In this document: positions 9,664 to 18,153 of the stretch, one piece after another
Layout: the number at the start of each line of letters is the position of its first letter
Numbering within the stretch: the stretch's first letter is position 1
Source: an uncultured Nostoc sp.
Lineage (GTDB): Bacteria > Cyanobacteriota > Cyanobacteriia > Cyanobacteriales > Nostocaceae
DNA: 64,000 bases
Direction: 5' to 3'
Assembly (NCBI RefSeq): GCF_937863485.1
Contig: NZ_CALMFY010000216.1
Coordinates: 1-64,000 of the forward strand
Position numbers and translations under genes: made by a program
The notes under the pieces: model-generated
Database searches by the model: none
Told to the model about the DNA's origin: nothing
Seen by the model: only the letters and a program-made list of their open reading frames with translations

Positions 9664-10488
9664 TTACAGTAAATCCATAAATTGATGTCGCCACAATTGA
9701 AAACAAGTCCATCCGATTGACAAAATAATGATGCCACTGAGCAAGGCACCCAAAATTAAACTCAAGTCCGGTGGCGCTCCTGATAATGTAATCTGACGCA
9801 GACTTTCAATAATGGGTGCTAACGGGTTTAACCTTAAAAACGGCTTTACCTGGGGTGGAACAATAGCAGATGGATAAAATACAGGACTACCAATCCAAAT
9901 CATAAATGCAACTAACTCATAGAAATAAGGTAAATCTCTAAAAAACACATATAAAGCGCTCATTAGAAATCCGACTCCCATAGAAACTAAAACTAACGCC
10001 AGAAAGGGAAAAAATAGCGCTAGCAAATTCACTAAACTCTTAGTATTGACCAAAGTCATTACTGCCAGTAACGGTAATGTCCCAACCGCAAACTGAAATA
10101 CATTTGCTGCAATCATTGACACTGGAAAAATACTTACTGGCAAACGAATCTTGTTTAACAGTGAGCCATTTGCCACTACACTACTTAAAGCTTGGGACGT
10201 AGAAGCTGAGAAAAAATTGATTACTACCAGCCCCGTTAACGCTGCCAACATGTAATTCAGTATGGAATTGTTGTAATATGATGCAAAGGTAGCCCCAAAA
10301 ATCGCGGTATACAGACCTGTCATGATCAATGGGTTTAACAGTGACCAATATACACCTAAAAACGACCCCCGATAACGTACTTTGAGATTCCGCGATACCA
10401 AAACGTGCAGTAATTCCCAATAACGCTGCACTTGTAACCAAGTTGAATTACTTTTAAGCGAAAGTCTCATCTTCAAAAACCACCACAC
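9664..10488 (-). CDS. wzm: Polysaccharide ABC exporter permease (Wzm type)
   Basis: 274-residue ABC-2 type membrane permease. The N-terminal cytoplasmic segment contains the typical LVSRNLKVRYRGSFLGVYWSLLNPL stretch (around residues 32-56). It is followed by about six hydrophobic helices and a re-entrant-looking SPVFYPSAIVP segment before the last pair. It forms the pore partner of the ATPase that follows with no gap. Context points to export of the polysaccharide made by the rfb, gmd and glycosyltransferase genes downstream. The start at 10488 gives MWWFLKMRLSL; the internal ATG six codons on is an alternative. Confidence 0.9.
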   Translation of the reverse strand: MWWFLKMRLSLKSNSTWLQVQRYWELLHVLVSRNLKVRYRGSFLGVYWSLLNPLIMTGLYTAIFGATFASYYNNSILNYMLAALTGLVVINFFSASTSQALSSVVANGSLLNKIRLPVSIFPVSMIAANVFQFAVGTLPLLAVMTLVNTKSLVNLLALFFPFLALVLVSMGVGFLMSALYVFFRDLPYFYELVAFMIWIGSPVFYPSAIVPPQVKPFLRLNPLAPIIESLRQITLSGAPPDLSLILGALLSGIIILSIGWTCFQLWRHQFMDLL

Positions 10489-10896
10489 ACAACAGGCAAG
10501 TTATTCGCGCATTTTATACTATTGGAGCGCACTTCGACATATTAGCTTACCACTAAAAGCTGATTTTAAATCGAGAAGGAGTGGTATAATTGCTTCATGT
10601 TTATATCCACAGAGCAACATCTTGGCTGCCATTGCTCGTTGGAGTTCACGCTTGTCTTAGCTATTTTCGATAAACTTTTCTAGTAATACCTTCTCTGCAA
10701 GACGCTGCGCAAACGGTGAGCTTTCCTGCGGAACGCTGCGCGGTAAGCGTTGGCGCAGCCTCTCTAAGAGTTGCTATGCCGTAGGCTTTACGCTAATGCA
10801 TCCACATTACTGCATTTTATACTTAGTCGTTAATAATACTTCATTTCGATATTTATCAGGAATGATTTCGGATTGCTATATAAATATTTACAGTCA
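10489..10896. other. Intergenic stretch with dispersed repeat
   Basis: No gene is seen. Around 10690-10800 there is GC-rich, palindrome-rich sequence with runs such as GCCTCTCTAAGAGTTGC and GCTATGCCGTAGGC. The same kind of sequence recurs near 43440-43590, 45678-45716 and 51070-51105. It is a small dispersed repeat of the Nostoc type set in AT-rich spacer. Confidence 0.6.
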
Positions 10897-11973
10897 TCAT
10901 CCAGTCAGCTTTTTTGCATAGCGGATAAACCTTGTTTCAATCAGAATATGTATAAAATGGGAAACAACCAAGCAGAAGCACAATGTTATGCAAACCGCGC
11001 TTGTCGGATAGTTGGGGATGTAATTAATTATAAAATTTAACACATACTTACCCAAAGTCAGATGGATAACATAAAGAGCATAACTAATATCTCCAAGCCA
11101 TTTTAAAAAAGATATATAAGGTATCTTTGCTCGAAGAGCATAAGCAAAATTGAAAATACAAAATGCACAAATAAAGCTATTTAAATGAATCAAGCTAACA
11201 TCAGAAGGTTCGTACTTGAGATACAACCTGAAAAATGCAAAGAAGATTGCACTAATAGTGATTAAAGTAACAATAGTTGCTGTTTTACTAGACCAGAGTT
11301 CCAGATAGCCTTTCGCCAATACAGTTCCAAGTAAAACAATCAACAAATGCGGAGACTGATCAGTTAGAATATTGCACCAAACTGCTAATAAATGAAATTT
11401 TGTATGTTCTATATAATGAATTAAATCGATAGGAATCAGACACCACGAAAAAACAAAAGCAGAACAGGCAAAATAAGTGAAAATACTGCTGCTTTTTGAT
11501 AAACTCAAAATAGGCACTAAGAAATAGAATTTCCATTCAATTAAAAGAGTCCAAGCAACAGCAAGAATAGTCTTATAGTCTAGTAAATCTTGTAAAAAAA
11601 AGAGATTTACAATAAATTGTTTAGTCCCAATAAAAGGTTCTATTGTAAAAAAATTAGTAATTAGTGTTGTTGCAATCAACGCAATAACGTATGAAGGGTA
11701 AATTCTAAAAATCCGTTTGATAAAAAACTTTTGAACAGAACCATCATTTTCGTATGATTTAGGAACGACAAAGCCTGAAATTAAAAAAAACACATGGACT
11801 GCAATAAATGGATAGTACCAGTACCGCTTGAAAGTTAGAAATTCTGTTAAATTATACAAAATACTATAAGAATTAATATTTTGCACTTTAGTCTCTAAAA
11901 GAAAATGCCCAAAAACAACAGCTACAGCAGCTAGACCGCGCAAATAATCTAAAACGAGAACTCTTTTTTGCAT
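10897..11973 (-). CDS. Acyltransferase family 3 membrane protein
   Basis: 358 residues, almost entirely hydrophobic helices (about ten). The protein opens with LDYLRGLAAVAVVFGHFLLE, the family motif whose His (near residue 24) is thought to take part in acyl transfer. The later SGFVVPKSYE, FFIKRIFRIYPSYVIA and TLLIEWKFYFLVPIL segments also fit. Such enzymes put acetyl or succinyl groups on exported sugars, as OafA or ExoZ do. The likely role is decoration of the polysaccharide exported by the neighbouring ABC pair. The gene is notably AT-rich and about 400 bp upstream of wzm, so it may have its own promoter. Confidence 0.88.
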   Translation of the reverse strand: MQKRVLVLDYLRGLAAVAVVFGHFLLETKVQNINSYSILYNLTEFLTFKRYWYYPFIAVHVFFLISGFVVPKSYENDGSVQKFFIKRIFRIYPSYVIALIATTLITNFFTIEPFIGTKQFIVNLFFLQDLLDYKTILAVAWTLLIEWKFYFLVPILSLSKSSSIFTYFACSAFVFSWCLIPIDLIHYIEHTKFHLLAVWCNILTDQSPHLLIVLLGTVLAKGYLELWSSKTATIVTLITISAIFFAFFRLYLKYEPSDVSLIHLNSFICAFCIFNFAYALRAKIPYISFLKWLGDISYALYVIHLTLGKYVLNFIINYIPNYPTSAVCITLCFCLVVSHFIHILIETRFIRYAKKLTG

Positions 11974-12356
11974 AAAAATTTACATATTGGAACAATCCTT
12001 GATAAGCTTACTAAAACCGCAGCAGTTATTATTATGAAAATGATGTTTATAGAGTAGCCCAAAAAAATGTTTATCAGGCTCTAAAGATACCATATAATAA
12101 AACTAAAAGTGTTAATTTTTTCCCTAAAATAAAAGAAAAAATATAAAGAATTATTTAGTAAAGAAAATATTTAGATAGCAAATAATTTTTTTTTGTCAAA
12201 ATATTTTAGATAGCAGAAGAAAAATTACGATTCAATTCGCAAAAATATTAACAGGCAATCCTAACTATTTGTGAACTAGTCAGGTTCCGAAGTTGGGATG
12301 GTTTCTTGGCGCAAAGGGGGCGGATTACTCCTATATATGACTACTACCTTTGATGC
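11974..12356. other. AT-rich gene-free stretch
   Basis: No coding frame is supported. The sequence is very AT-rich, with poly-A and poly-T runs near 12100-12200, and probably contains the acyltransferase promoter on the minus strand. The end (about 12330-12356) resembles the sequence just downstream of the intact Uma2 gene at 12838-12865. Both Uma2 copies therefore share 3' flanking sequence. Confidence 0.55.
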
Positions 12357-12807
12357 TTAACTTAAACTATCTGGATCAACTCCCAGCGATCGCAACTATT
12401 CTGCAAATTGCTCTCTTTTTGCTCGTTGGCACTCTTGTTCTGCTTGTTCTCCTCGCGTCGGCACCCAACCCGCTGTATTATACCAATGCAACCACAAACC
12501 TGTGGTCTACTGATAAGTGCCTTGCCAAAGACCTAATCTTAGTTCTAACTCTTCCAACCATAAGCGGTTCTCTGGTAAAGATATTACCTCGTAGCGAGTG
12601 CTTATGAGTTTGAAAGGCACGCAAATGATTTTCATAGCGATCGTAGACGTAGTAAAGATTTAATTCACTTGTAAGGAAAATTTATTCAGATGAATAAGTC
12701 AAAGGCTGACAAGTCTCACTGAGCAAATCCGCCTGAATGCGGTGAAATTCATCTGGCAAACCTGATTCCCCGACTAATTCACTGGGTAAGTCATAGATCG
12801 TAGGCAT
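12357..12807 (-). pseudogene. Decayed Uma2 (DUF820) gene
   Basis: Reading the minus strand from the ATG at 12805-12807 gives MPTIYDLPSELVGESGLPDE, the standard start of one Uma2 subfamily. The frame then meets TAA after TYSSE and resumes as SELNLYYVYDRYENHLRAFQ. It shifts frame near 12605 and continues as RYEVISLPENRLWLEELEL up to a TAG after GTYQ. A further stretch, LWLHWYNTAGWVPT, leads to another TAG and the final LRSLGVDPDSLS. The central catalytic part (between LNLYY and VYDRYENHL) is missing. Three in-frame stops, one frameshift and an internal deletion make it clearly dead. It is a relative of the intact gene next to it, which ends in the same LRSLGV-PDSLS. Confidence 0.88.
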
Positions 12808-12864
12808 CGTTTCTTGTGGCGGACGGGGTGGATCTGTTTAATATATGACTGCTACTTTTGTTGC

Positions 12865-13656
12865 TTAACTCAAACTATCTGGATTCACTCCTAACGATCG
12901 CAAATGTTCCGCCAACCGTTGCGATCGCAGATGTTCTTGTTCAAACCGCAATTGCGCCTCAGATGCCTGTTGATGTGCTTCCGATGCCTGTTGCTGTGCT
13001 TCCAATGCCTGTTGCTGTGCTTCCGATGCCTGTTGCTGTGCCTCAACAGCCACCTGTTGCGCCGCAATAGCAGCTTCCTCTGGTGTTGGAACTAAATCAC
13101 CATCGGGTGTAAAGTAGCGCAATTTATCTCCTTCTACGCCTAAATACAGCCTAAGCACATCGCTCCAACACCATCCTTGCGTATTTGGGGTAATTTTTTG
13201 ATACTTGTTACCTACCAATTCAAAACCCACAAATTCCAAATTTTCCGGTGAAAACCAAAAATATTCTGGTGTGTGAAATCGATTTTCATAAAGATTTTTC
13301 TTCAAATTCCGGTCAATATCAGCCGTACTTTCAGAAAGTAATTCAATAATCAAATCTGGATAACGACCATCTTCCTCCCAGACTACCCAGGAATTGCGCG
13401 ATCGCTTTTCGGTGTCTTTGACCAAAAAAAAGTCTGGGCCTCGAAAATCTCGATTTCGCAACTGCTGACGGCTAAAATAAATCGTTAGATTCGCACCTAT
13501 AAAGAAATCATTACAGTCACGCCACAGCCACTCAAGGGAAGTTACTAGCAGCAGTAGCTGCATATAGTGCAACGAAGTTTCCATCTCTGGCTCATCACTT
13601 AACAACCGAGTTGCATCGGGCATCTGCTGTTCTAGCTGTTGCGCTGTGACAAACAT
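12865..13656 (-). CDS. Uma2 family (DUF820) putative endonuclease
   Basis: 263 residues. Uma2 proteins have a PD-(D/E)XK nuclease fold and are hugely expanded in cyanobacteria; their function is unproven. The nuclease-like core is at about residues 60-150, with GPDFFLVKD and YPDLIIELLSES carrying the acidic residues. From about residue 200 the protein becomes a Gln/Glu/Ala-rich heptad repeat (EAQQQAS units) predicted to form a coiled coil, ending in LRSLGVNPDSLS. The coiled coil is encoded by a 21-bp tandem repeat. The decayed gene downstream is a cousin. Confidence 0.85.
   Translation of the reverse strand: MFVTAQQLEQQMPDATRLLSDEPEMETSLHYMQLLLLVTSLEWLWRDCNDFFIGANLTIYFSRQQLRNRDFRGPDFFLVKDTEKRSRNSWVVWEEDGRYPDLIIELLSESTADIDRNLKKNLYENRFHTPEYFWFSPENLEFVGFELVGNKYQKITPNTQGWCWSDVLRLYLGVEGDKLRYFTPDGDLVPTPEEAAIAAQQVAVEAQQQASEAQQQALEAQQQASEAHQQASEAQLRFEQEHLRSQRLAEHLRSLGVNPDSLS
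12957..13042. repeat. 21-bp tandem repeat inside a Uma2 gene
   Basis: About four copies of a 21-bp unit (like TGCTGTGCTTCCGATGCCTG) lie head to tail. One copy differs by an A for G (CCAATG), another by an A for C. Each unit encodes seven residues (EAQQQAS) on the minus strand, so copy-number changes keep the frame and only alter coiled-coil length. Confidence 0.9.
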
Positions 13657-13702
13657 GGGTATCTACCTGCTTGGTTGTTGATTTAATTTTAAGCTGTTAG
13701 GT

Positions 13703-13764
13703 CAGGAGTTTCGAGAGACGCGATTAATCGCGTCTGTACAGGAGTTTCGAGAGACGCGATTAAT
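13703..13764. repeat. 36-bp direct repeat holding a 20-bp palindrome
   Basis: The segment starting CAGGAGTTTCGAGAGACGCG occurs at 13703 and again at 13739, a period of 36 bp. The first copy contains the full palindrome AGACGCGATTAATCGCGTCT (13716-13735). The second copy stops after the first half. The full palindrome recurs at 15303 and 26476. Confidence 0.9.
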
Positions 13765-13878
13765 AGGAGCTTGGAGTTATGATTCTCCCCCTGATTCCCT
13801 CATTTCCCCTGAATTTATGAGAGCTGAGTCACGGATTCCGCTACACTGAGACGAAGGTTTATTGCATTGTAATCAGGC

Positions 13879-14067
13879 ATGGAAATCGGACAAAAGGTTA
13901 AAGTCTTTCGTTTGCGCGATCGCGTTTCTCCCCCCATTGTAAAAAAACTAGGACAAGTGGGTATCATCCAAGGCTACAAAGTCACCGATGGTGGTATTGG
14001 TGTAGTGGTGCTGTTTGACGACAATTCTTCCACTTGGTTTTTTGAAGATGAAATCAAACCTGTGTAG
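13879..14067 (+). CDS. DUF2862 small conserved protein
   Basis: 62-residue protein of the cyanobacterial DUF2862 family. It is a small beta-rich, SH3-like domain with MEIGQKVKV at the N-terminus, GQVGIIQGYKVTDG in the middle and the closing STWFFEDEIKPV. Function is unknown. It lies just upstream of get3d and chlG on the same strand, about 120 bp before get3d, and could be co-transcribed with it. Length and ends agree with the family as I know it. Confidence 0.82.
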   Translation: MEIGQKVKVFRLRDRVSPPIVKKLGQVGIIQGYKVTDGGIGVVVLFDDNSSTWFFEDEIKPV

Positions 14068-14186
14068 TAAAAAGAATTCAAAGCGGGGTTTATTTTGGAC
14101 TCTGAAGTTGAAAGCACAGGTTGAGAGTCTTTGTTGAGTGCTAAGTTGGAGTTGAAAAGATCGGCGGTGAAAATAGGAATCGAATA

Positions 14187-15287
14187 ATGGCTCTAATATT
14201 GACATTTTTGGGCAAAGGCGGCACCGCTCGTACCAAAATTGCGATCGCCGCCGCCAAATTATTGGCAAGTCAAGGCAAGCGCGTACTCCTAGCAGGACAT
14301 CCGGAACCAGCATTACCAATTCTGCTGGGTACTCCCATTGCTGCCGATCCACAGGAAATTGCTCCCAATTTGCAAGCAGTCCAGTTTCAAGCATCTGTAC
14401 TGTTAGAACGTAACTGGGACGAAGTGAAGAAACTTGAGGCGCAATATCTCCGCACGCCCATCTTCAAAGACGTTTTTGGTCAAGAACTGGTAGTATTGCC
14501 AGGTATGGACAGCGCCCTGGCCCTAAATGCTATCCGCGAATATGATGCCAGTGGCAAATATGACGCGATCGTCTACTATGGCACGGGTGACTCATTAACG
14601 TTGCGAACGTTGGGTTTGCCAGAATCTCTCAGTTGGTATGTCCGGCGATTTCGGCAATTGTTTCTCAACTCTGATTTGGGGAAAACGATTACTGAATCAC
14701 CCTTGATTCAACCCTTGATTGGCAGCTTTTTCAATGTCAACTGGACAGCAGATAACTTTGCAGGACCCACTAACCAAGTCAATAATTTCTTAGAAAAGGG
14801 GAGAGCCGCTCTTGCTGACCCCAAGCGTCTCGCTGCTTTCTTAGTGACCACAGAAGACCCCATTGAGGTAGCAAATGCTCGTTATTTGTGGGGTAGTGCT
14901 CAACAAATCGGTTTAACTGTCGGTGGTGTTCTGCTTGTGTCTACTGAGACAAATGTCAACCTGTCAGAGGAATTTATCCCCTTACCTGTGAGCGTTGTTC
15001 CCGACTCGCCAACAGGTGACTGGCAACCACTGATAGACGCGCTACCCAACTTTGAAGCACAAGCGTTACAGGCTCCCAAACCAATTGAAATAGACATCCC
15101 CAATCGTCAAGTACGCTTATTCTTGCCAGGTTTTGACAAAAAACAGGTCAAGCTCACCCAATATGGCCCAGAAGTCACTATAGAAGCAGGAGACCAGCGA
15201 CGGAATATTTCCCTACCCCCGGCTCTGAGTGGCAGACCTGTTGCTGGAGCAAAGTTTCAGAATAATTATTTGATAATTTCGTTTTAA
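14187..15287 (+). CDS. get3d: Get3d: ArsA/Get3-like ATPase with alpha-crystallin domain
   Basis: 366 residues. The N-terminal part (about 1-270) has the ArsA/Get3 fold and the C-terminal part (about 285-366, from IEIDIPNRQVRLFLPGF) is an alpha-crystallin/Hsp20-like domain. This layout defines Get3d of cyanobacteria and chloroplasts, reported to bind tail-anchored membrane proteins. The deviant P-loop reads GKGGTARTK: the first Lys of the KGG signature is kept but the usual GKT Lys is Arg. The A-loop DPA is HPE. An incomplete active site is a known Get3d trait. It stands before chlG, hinting at a role in thylakoid membrane protein or pigment assembly. Confidence 0.88.
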   Translation: MALILTFLGKGGTARTKIAIAAAKLLASQGKRVLLAGHPEPALPILLGTPIAADPQEIAPNLQAVQFQASVLLERNWDEVKKLEAQYLRTPIFKDVFGQELVVLPGMDSALALNAIREYDASGKYDAIVYYGTGDSLTLRTLGLPESLSWYVRRFRQLFLNSDLGKTITESPLIQPLIGSFFNVNWTADNFAGPTNQVNNFLEKGRAALADPKRLAAFLVTTEDPIEVANARYLWGSAQQIGLTVGGVLLVSTETNVNLSEEFIPLPVSVVPDSPTGDWQPLIDALPNFEAQALQAPKPIEIDIPNRQVRLFLPGFDKKQVKLTQYGPEVTIEAGDQRRNISLPPALSGRPVAGAKFQNNYLIISF

Positions 15288-15302
15288 GTTAGTTAGGAGT
15301 AG

Positions 15303-15322
15303 AGACGCGATTAATCGCGTCT
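15303..15322. repeat. Dispersed 20-bp palindrome
   Basis: AGACGCGATTAATCGCGTCT is a perfect palindrome followed by GTACA. Identical copies with the same trailing bases occur at 13716 and 26476. It lies 15 bp after get3d. Confidence 0.92.
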
Positions 15323-15339
15323 GTACACGAGTCAGGAGT

Positions 15340-15425
15340 TAGAAATAAAAATAATAATTTATAACTTCTAACTCCTAACTAATAATTCATAACTCCTAAC
15401 TCCTAACTTCTAACTCATTAATAAA
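15340..15425. repeat. Short tandem repeats of the CTCCTAA type
   Basis: Several heptamer units related to AACTCCT and AACTTCT stand in tandem between get3d and chlG. Such short tandemly repeated repetitive sequences are typical between genes of heterocyst-forming cyanobacteria. The chlG start at 15430 follows immediately. Confidence 0.8.
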
Positions 15426-15429
15426 CCTT

Positions 15430-16476
15430 ATGTCAGAATCAACTCCCATTACCCCAGACCCCAACCCATCTGAGGCACTAGACTCAGGGGCAAATAATGT
15501 CAATGAGCAAGCGCTCACATCTGCCTCGCGCAGTGCGAAAACTAGGCAGCTACTGGGGATGAAAGGTGCAGCGCCAGGGGAAACTTCAATTTGGAAAATT
15601 CGTTTACAGCTAATGAAGCCGATTACCTGGATTCCCCTAATTTGGGGTGTAGTCTGTGGTGCGGCTTCTTCGGGTAACTATACTTGGACACTGGAAAATG
15701 TGCTGAAGGTAGCAACCTGTATGCTGCTGGCTGGGCCATTAATGACAGGTTACACCCAAATCCTCAATGATTACTACGATCGCGAAATCGATGCCATCAA
15801 TGAACCCTATCGCCCCATTCCTTCTGGGGCAATTCCCCTACCCCAGGTAATTATTCAGATTTGGGTATTACTGATTGCTGGTATTGCTCTGGCATTTGTG
15901 CTAGATATGTGGTCTGGTCATGAATTCCCGACAATTACAGCGATCGCGATCATCGGTTCTTTGATCGCCTACATTTATTCTGCACCTCCCCTGAAACTCA
16001 AGCAAAACGGCTGGCTAGGCAGCTACGCCTTGGGTGCAAGCTATATCACCTTACCTTGGTCTACAGGACACGCTTTGTTTGGTGATCTCAATTCCACAAT
16101 TGTGATTTTGACAATGTTCTACAGCTTGGCTGGATTGGGTATTGCCATTGTCAATGATTTTAAGAGTGTAGAGGGCGATCGCCAGCTAGGATTAAATTCA
16201 CTACCCGTAATGTTTGGCATCACCACTGCGGCTTGGATTTGTGTAGTGACGATTGATGTATTTCAAGGATTGATTGCAGCTTATCTCGTCAGCATCCATG
16301 AGAATTTGTATGCAGCAATACTAGTACTGTTAATCATCCCACAAATCACCTTACAGGATATGTATTTCCTGCGTGACCCTGTAAAGAATGATGTTAAGTA
16401 CCAAGCCAGTGCCCAACCGTTCCTTGTTCTGGGAATGCTCGTCACTGGTTTAGCGCTGGGTCATGCTGGCGTTTAA
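15430..16476 (+). CDS. chlG: Chlorophyll synthase
   Basis: 348-residue UbiA-family prenyltransferase that joins chlorophyllide a with phytyl or geranylgeranyl diphosphate, the last step of chlorophyll a synthesis in the thylakoid membrane. The first 60 residues are a polar leader typical of cyanobacterial ChlG. They are followed by TWIPLIWGVVCGAASSGNY and the first prenyl-diphosphate motif NDYYDREIDAINEPYRPIPSG (N-D-x-x-D-R-x-x-D). A second Asp-rich segment, NDFKSVEGDRQLGLNSLPV, lies near residue 238. About eight membrane helices are visible. Length is normal. Confidence 0.96.
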   Translation: MSESTPITPDPNPSEALDSGANNVNEQALTSASRSAKTRQLLGMKGAAPGETSIWKIRLQLMKPITWIPLIWGVVCGAASSGNYTWTLENVLKVATCMLLAGPLMTGYTQILNDYYDREIDAINEPYRPIPSGAIPLPQVIIQIWVLLIAGIALAFVLDMWSGHEFPTITAIAIIGSLIAYIYSAPPLKLKQNGWLGSYALGASYITLPWSTGHALFGDLNSTIVILTMFYSLAGLGIAIVNDFKSVEGDRQLGLNSLPVMFGITTAAWICVVTIDVFQGLIAAYLVSIHENLYAAILVLLIIPQITLQDMYFLRDPVKNDVKYQASAQPFLVLGMLVTGLALGHAGV

Positions 16477-16584
16477 CTTATACTTCTATAGTGAGAAGTT
16501 AAGAATTAGGAGCAAAGCGGGAGACGCTCCGCCTTGGTTAGGAGTTAATATACTTCTAACTCCTAATTTGTATCGGGACATACT

Positions 16585-16872
16585 GTGTTTCAACTGATAT
16601 CTTTCCTCATTCATGGGATTCAACCTTTTTTAATCCCGATTTGCTTTGTCGGTGCTTGGAGTGTAAGTATTCTCGTTGTTTTTAGTCTCTGGGCGGCGGT
16701 GCGAGATAGTGTGACTACAGCCAAGCAAATGCATCAAATCCCTTGTACTGGTTGTCAATTTTTTACCGACAATTACCGTCTTAAATGTACTGTACGCCCA
16801 TCTATTGCCAACACAGAAGAAGCGATCAATTGTTCTGACTATCAACCGAAGACGAATCCTTATCTGTACTAA
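16585..16872 (+). CDS. Small membrane protein with conserved-looking cysteines
   Basis: 95 residues from a GTG start. There are one or two hydrophobic helices in the first 45 residues (PFLIPICFVGAWSVSILVVFSLW). A short cytosolic or lumenal tail follows with four Cys (IPCTGCQFF, LKCTVR, INCSDYQP), which could bind metal or form disulfides. I do not recognise a named family. The tail looks like a small cyanobacterial conserved protein rather than chance coding. It follows chlG by about 110 bp, including a CTCCTAA-type repeat pair around 16504-16568. Function unknown. Confidence 0.65.
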   Translation: MFQLISFLIHGIQPFLIPICFVGAWSVSILVVFSLWAAVRDSVTTAKQMHQIPCTGCQFFTDNYRLKCTVRPSIANTEEAINCSDYQPKTNPYLY

Positions 16873-16965
16873 GCAGGGGGAGCAAGGGGAGCAGGGGGAG
16901 AATAATTAATCACCCTTGATCCTTGACTCTTAACTAATTCAAAACCTTAAACCAAAAATTGATTC

Positions 16966-17325
16966 ATGCTAGTTCAAAAACTTCAGGACTGTCCGGAATT
17001 CATCGCTGGAGATAACACCATTCTGCGAGAACTGCTACATCCAGATAAGCAACCTCTGGCATTGCGCTATAGTTTGGCTCATGCAACACTGCCAGTAGGA
17101 AAAACCTCTCAGCCCCACTCGCTCTCTACCTCAGAAGTCTATTATATTCTCAATGGCACGGGAGAAATGCACATTGATGATGAAACCCAGATAGTTCAGC
17201 CGGGAGACGCTGTGTATATTCCTCCTAATATGCGGCAATTTATTTATAACTCTGGCATCGAACCTCTGGTATTTATTTGTATTGTTGATCCAGCATGGCG
17301 TAAAGAAGATGAAACAGTTTATTAA
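16966..17325 (+). CDS. Single-domain cupin protein
   Basis: 119 residues folding as one cupin barrel: PHSLSTSEVYYILNGTGEMHID carries the first metal motif (H and E) and PGDAVYIPPNMRQFIYNSG the second. A His is replaced in the second motif (MRQFIYN instead of the usual H), so metal binding may be altered. Substrate is unknown; small cupins serve as isomerases, dioxygenases or binding proteins. It stands alone between the small membrane protein and a convergent gene. Confidence 0.82.
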   Translation: MLVQKLQDCPEFIAGDNTILRELLHPDKQPLALRYSLAHATLPVGKTSQPHSLSTSEVYYILNGTGEMHIDDETQIVQPGDAVYIPPNMRQFIYNSGIEPLVFICIVDPAWRKEDETVY

Positions 17326-17393
17326 AAACCAGTTACAGTTATAGTCTCAAAGTCTAGAAAAAAATCTCAGCATTTTTCAACAATTACTCACTT

Positions 17394-17933
17394 TCAGCTG
17401 TCAATTTTGCTTAACCAAGTAACCAGGTCATCTGAGTCAAGTGCTATCTCGCTTCCTAAAGTTTTGATATAAAGAAGTCCGTCGCTAATGATTAAATCTC
17501 TAATTGGATACCATGATTCTCGTGTCCTGATCAGAAGTTCTAATGGAATCCCTGGTCTTAAAGTATACTTGCGATATTTCCACCAAGCTCGCCATATAAG
17601 CACAGATTGAGTACAGTGCATCCGATAGCCTTTGGGAACTTCGCAGTATTGATACTGATAGAAACCCCGACTATCTACTTTTCCTTTGAGGAGATAACTA
17701 TATTCTGCTAATGCCTGATTTAGCAATTCCCACTGGGATGATTTTGGAGAAATCCAGAATTCAGATAGTGTGTTAGATAGTTGGACGGTAGCAATCACAC
17801 CTTCAGCTTTTAGTGTCAGTTGGTTAGTCTTGTACACTGTTTGCGCTGTCAAAGAAGGATTTGACAACAAAACTTCTTTTTTCTGGATAGAGTTTTGCAC
17901 AAACTCTCGAATTAAATCTAAATTAGACAACAT
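17394..17933 (-). CDS. Conserved hypothetical protein
   Basis: 179 residues, no signal peptide or membrane helix. I do not recognise a family. Mixed alpha/beta composition: an N-terminal helix (NLDLIREFVQNSIQKKEVLL), then alternating strands, a Trp/Tyr-rich patch (LIWRAWWKYRKYTLRPGIP) and a C-terminal WLSKIDS. The codon use matches its neighbours and the frame is clean, so it is likely real. It is convergent with the cupin gene and separated from the phosphatase gene by 220 bp of spacer on the other side. Confidence 0.6.
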   Translation of the reverse strand: MLSNLDLIREFVQNSIQKKEVLLSNPSLTAQTVYKTNQLTLKAEGVIATVQLSNTLSEFWISPKSSQWELLNQALAEYSYLLKGKVDSRGFYQYQYCEVPKGYRMHCTQSVLIWRAWWKYRKYTLRPGIPLELLIRTRESWYPIRDLIISDGLLYIKTLGSEIALDSDDLVTWLSKIDS

Positions 17934-18153
17934 AAAATTATTTATACTAAATCAAGCAGTGTGATGGAAGTCACAACGCTATTTAGATTAGTAACTACAC
18001 TGATATTGAACTAAAATCAGAATTATTACCAGTTTTATTTATACTCAATTCTCTGTCTGACTAGGGCTTTGTTAACTTTAATGTCGGGTATGTCGCCGCT
18101 CACTAGGCTGGTTAACAAAATCACTGTTTCCAGGTACAAGAGCGGCGGACTAG

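Noticed and set aside
12350-12607. An 85-residue plus-strand open frame
   Set aside because: It is the antisense of the decayed Uma2 gene. The minus strand gives clear Uma2 motifs; the plus strand gives none.
12858-13095. Plus-strand frames with repeated Pro-Met-Pro-Val or Cys-Leu-Leu units
   Set aside because: They are the antisense reading of the 21-bp repeat in the intact Uma2 gene.
18068-18149. Inverted TTTGTTAAC/GTTAACAAA pair with GC-rich arms as a riboswitch
   Set aside because: The pairing is short with a long loop and lies between two genes' ends. No known riboswitch consensus fits, and a dispersed repeat or weak terminator explains it.
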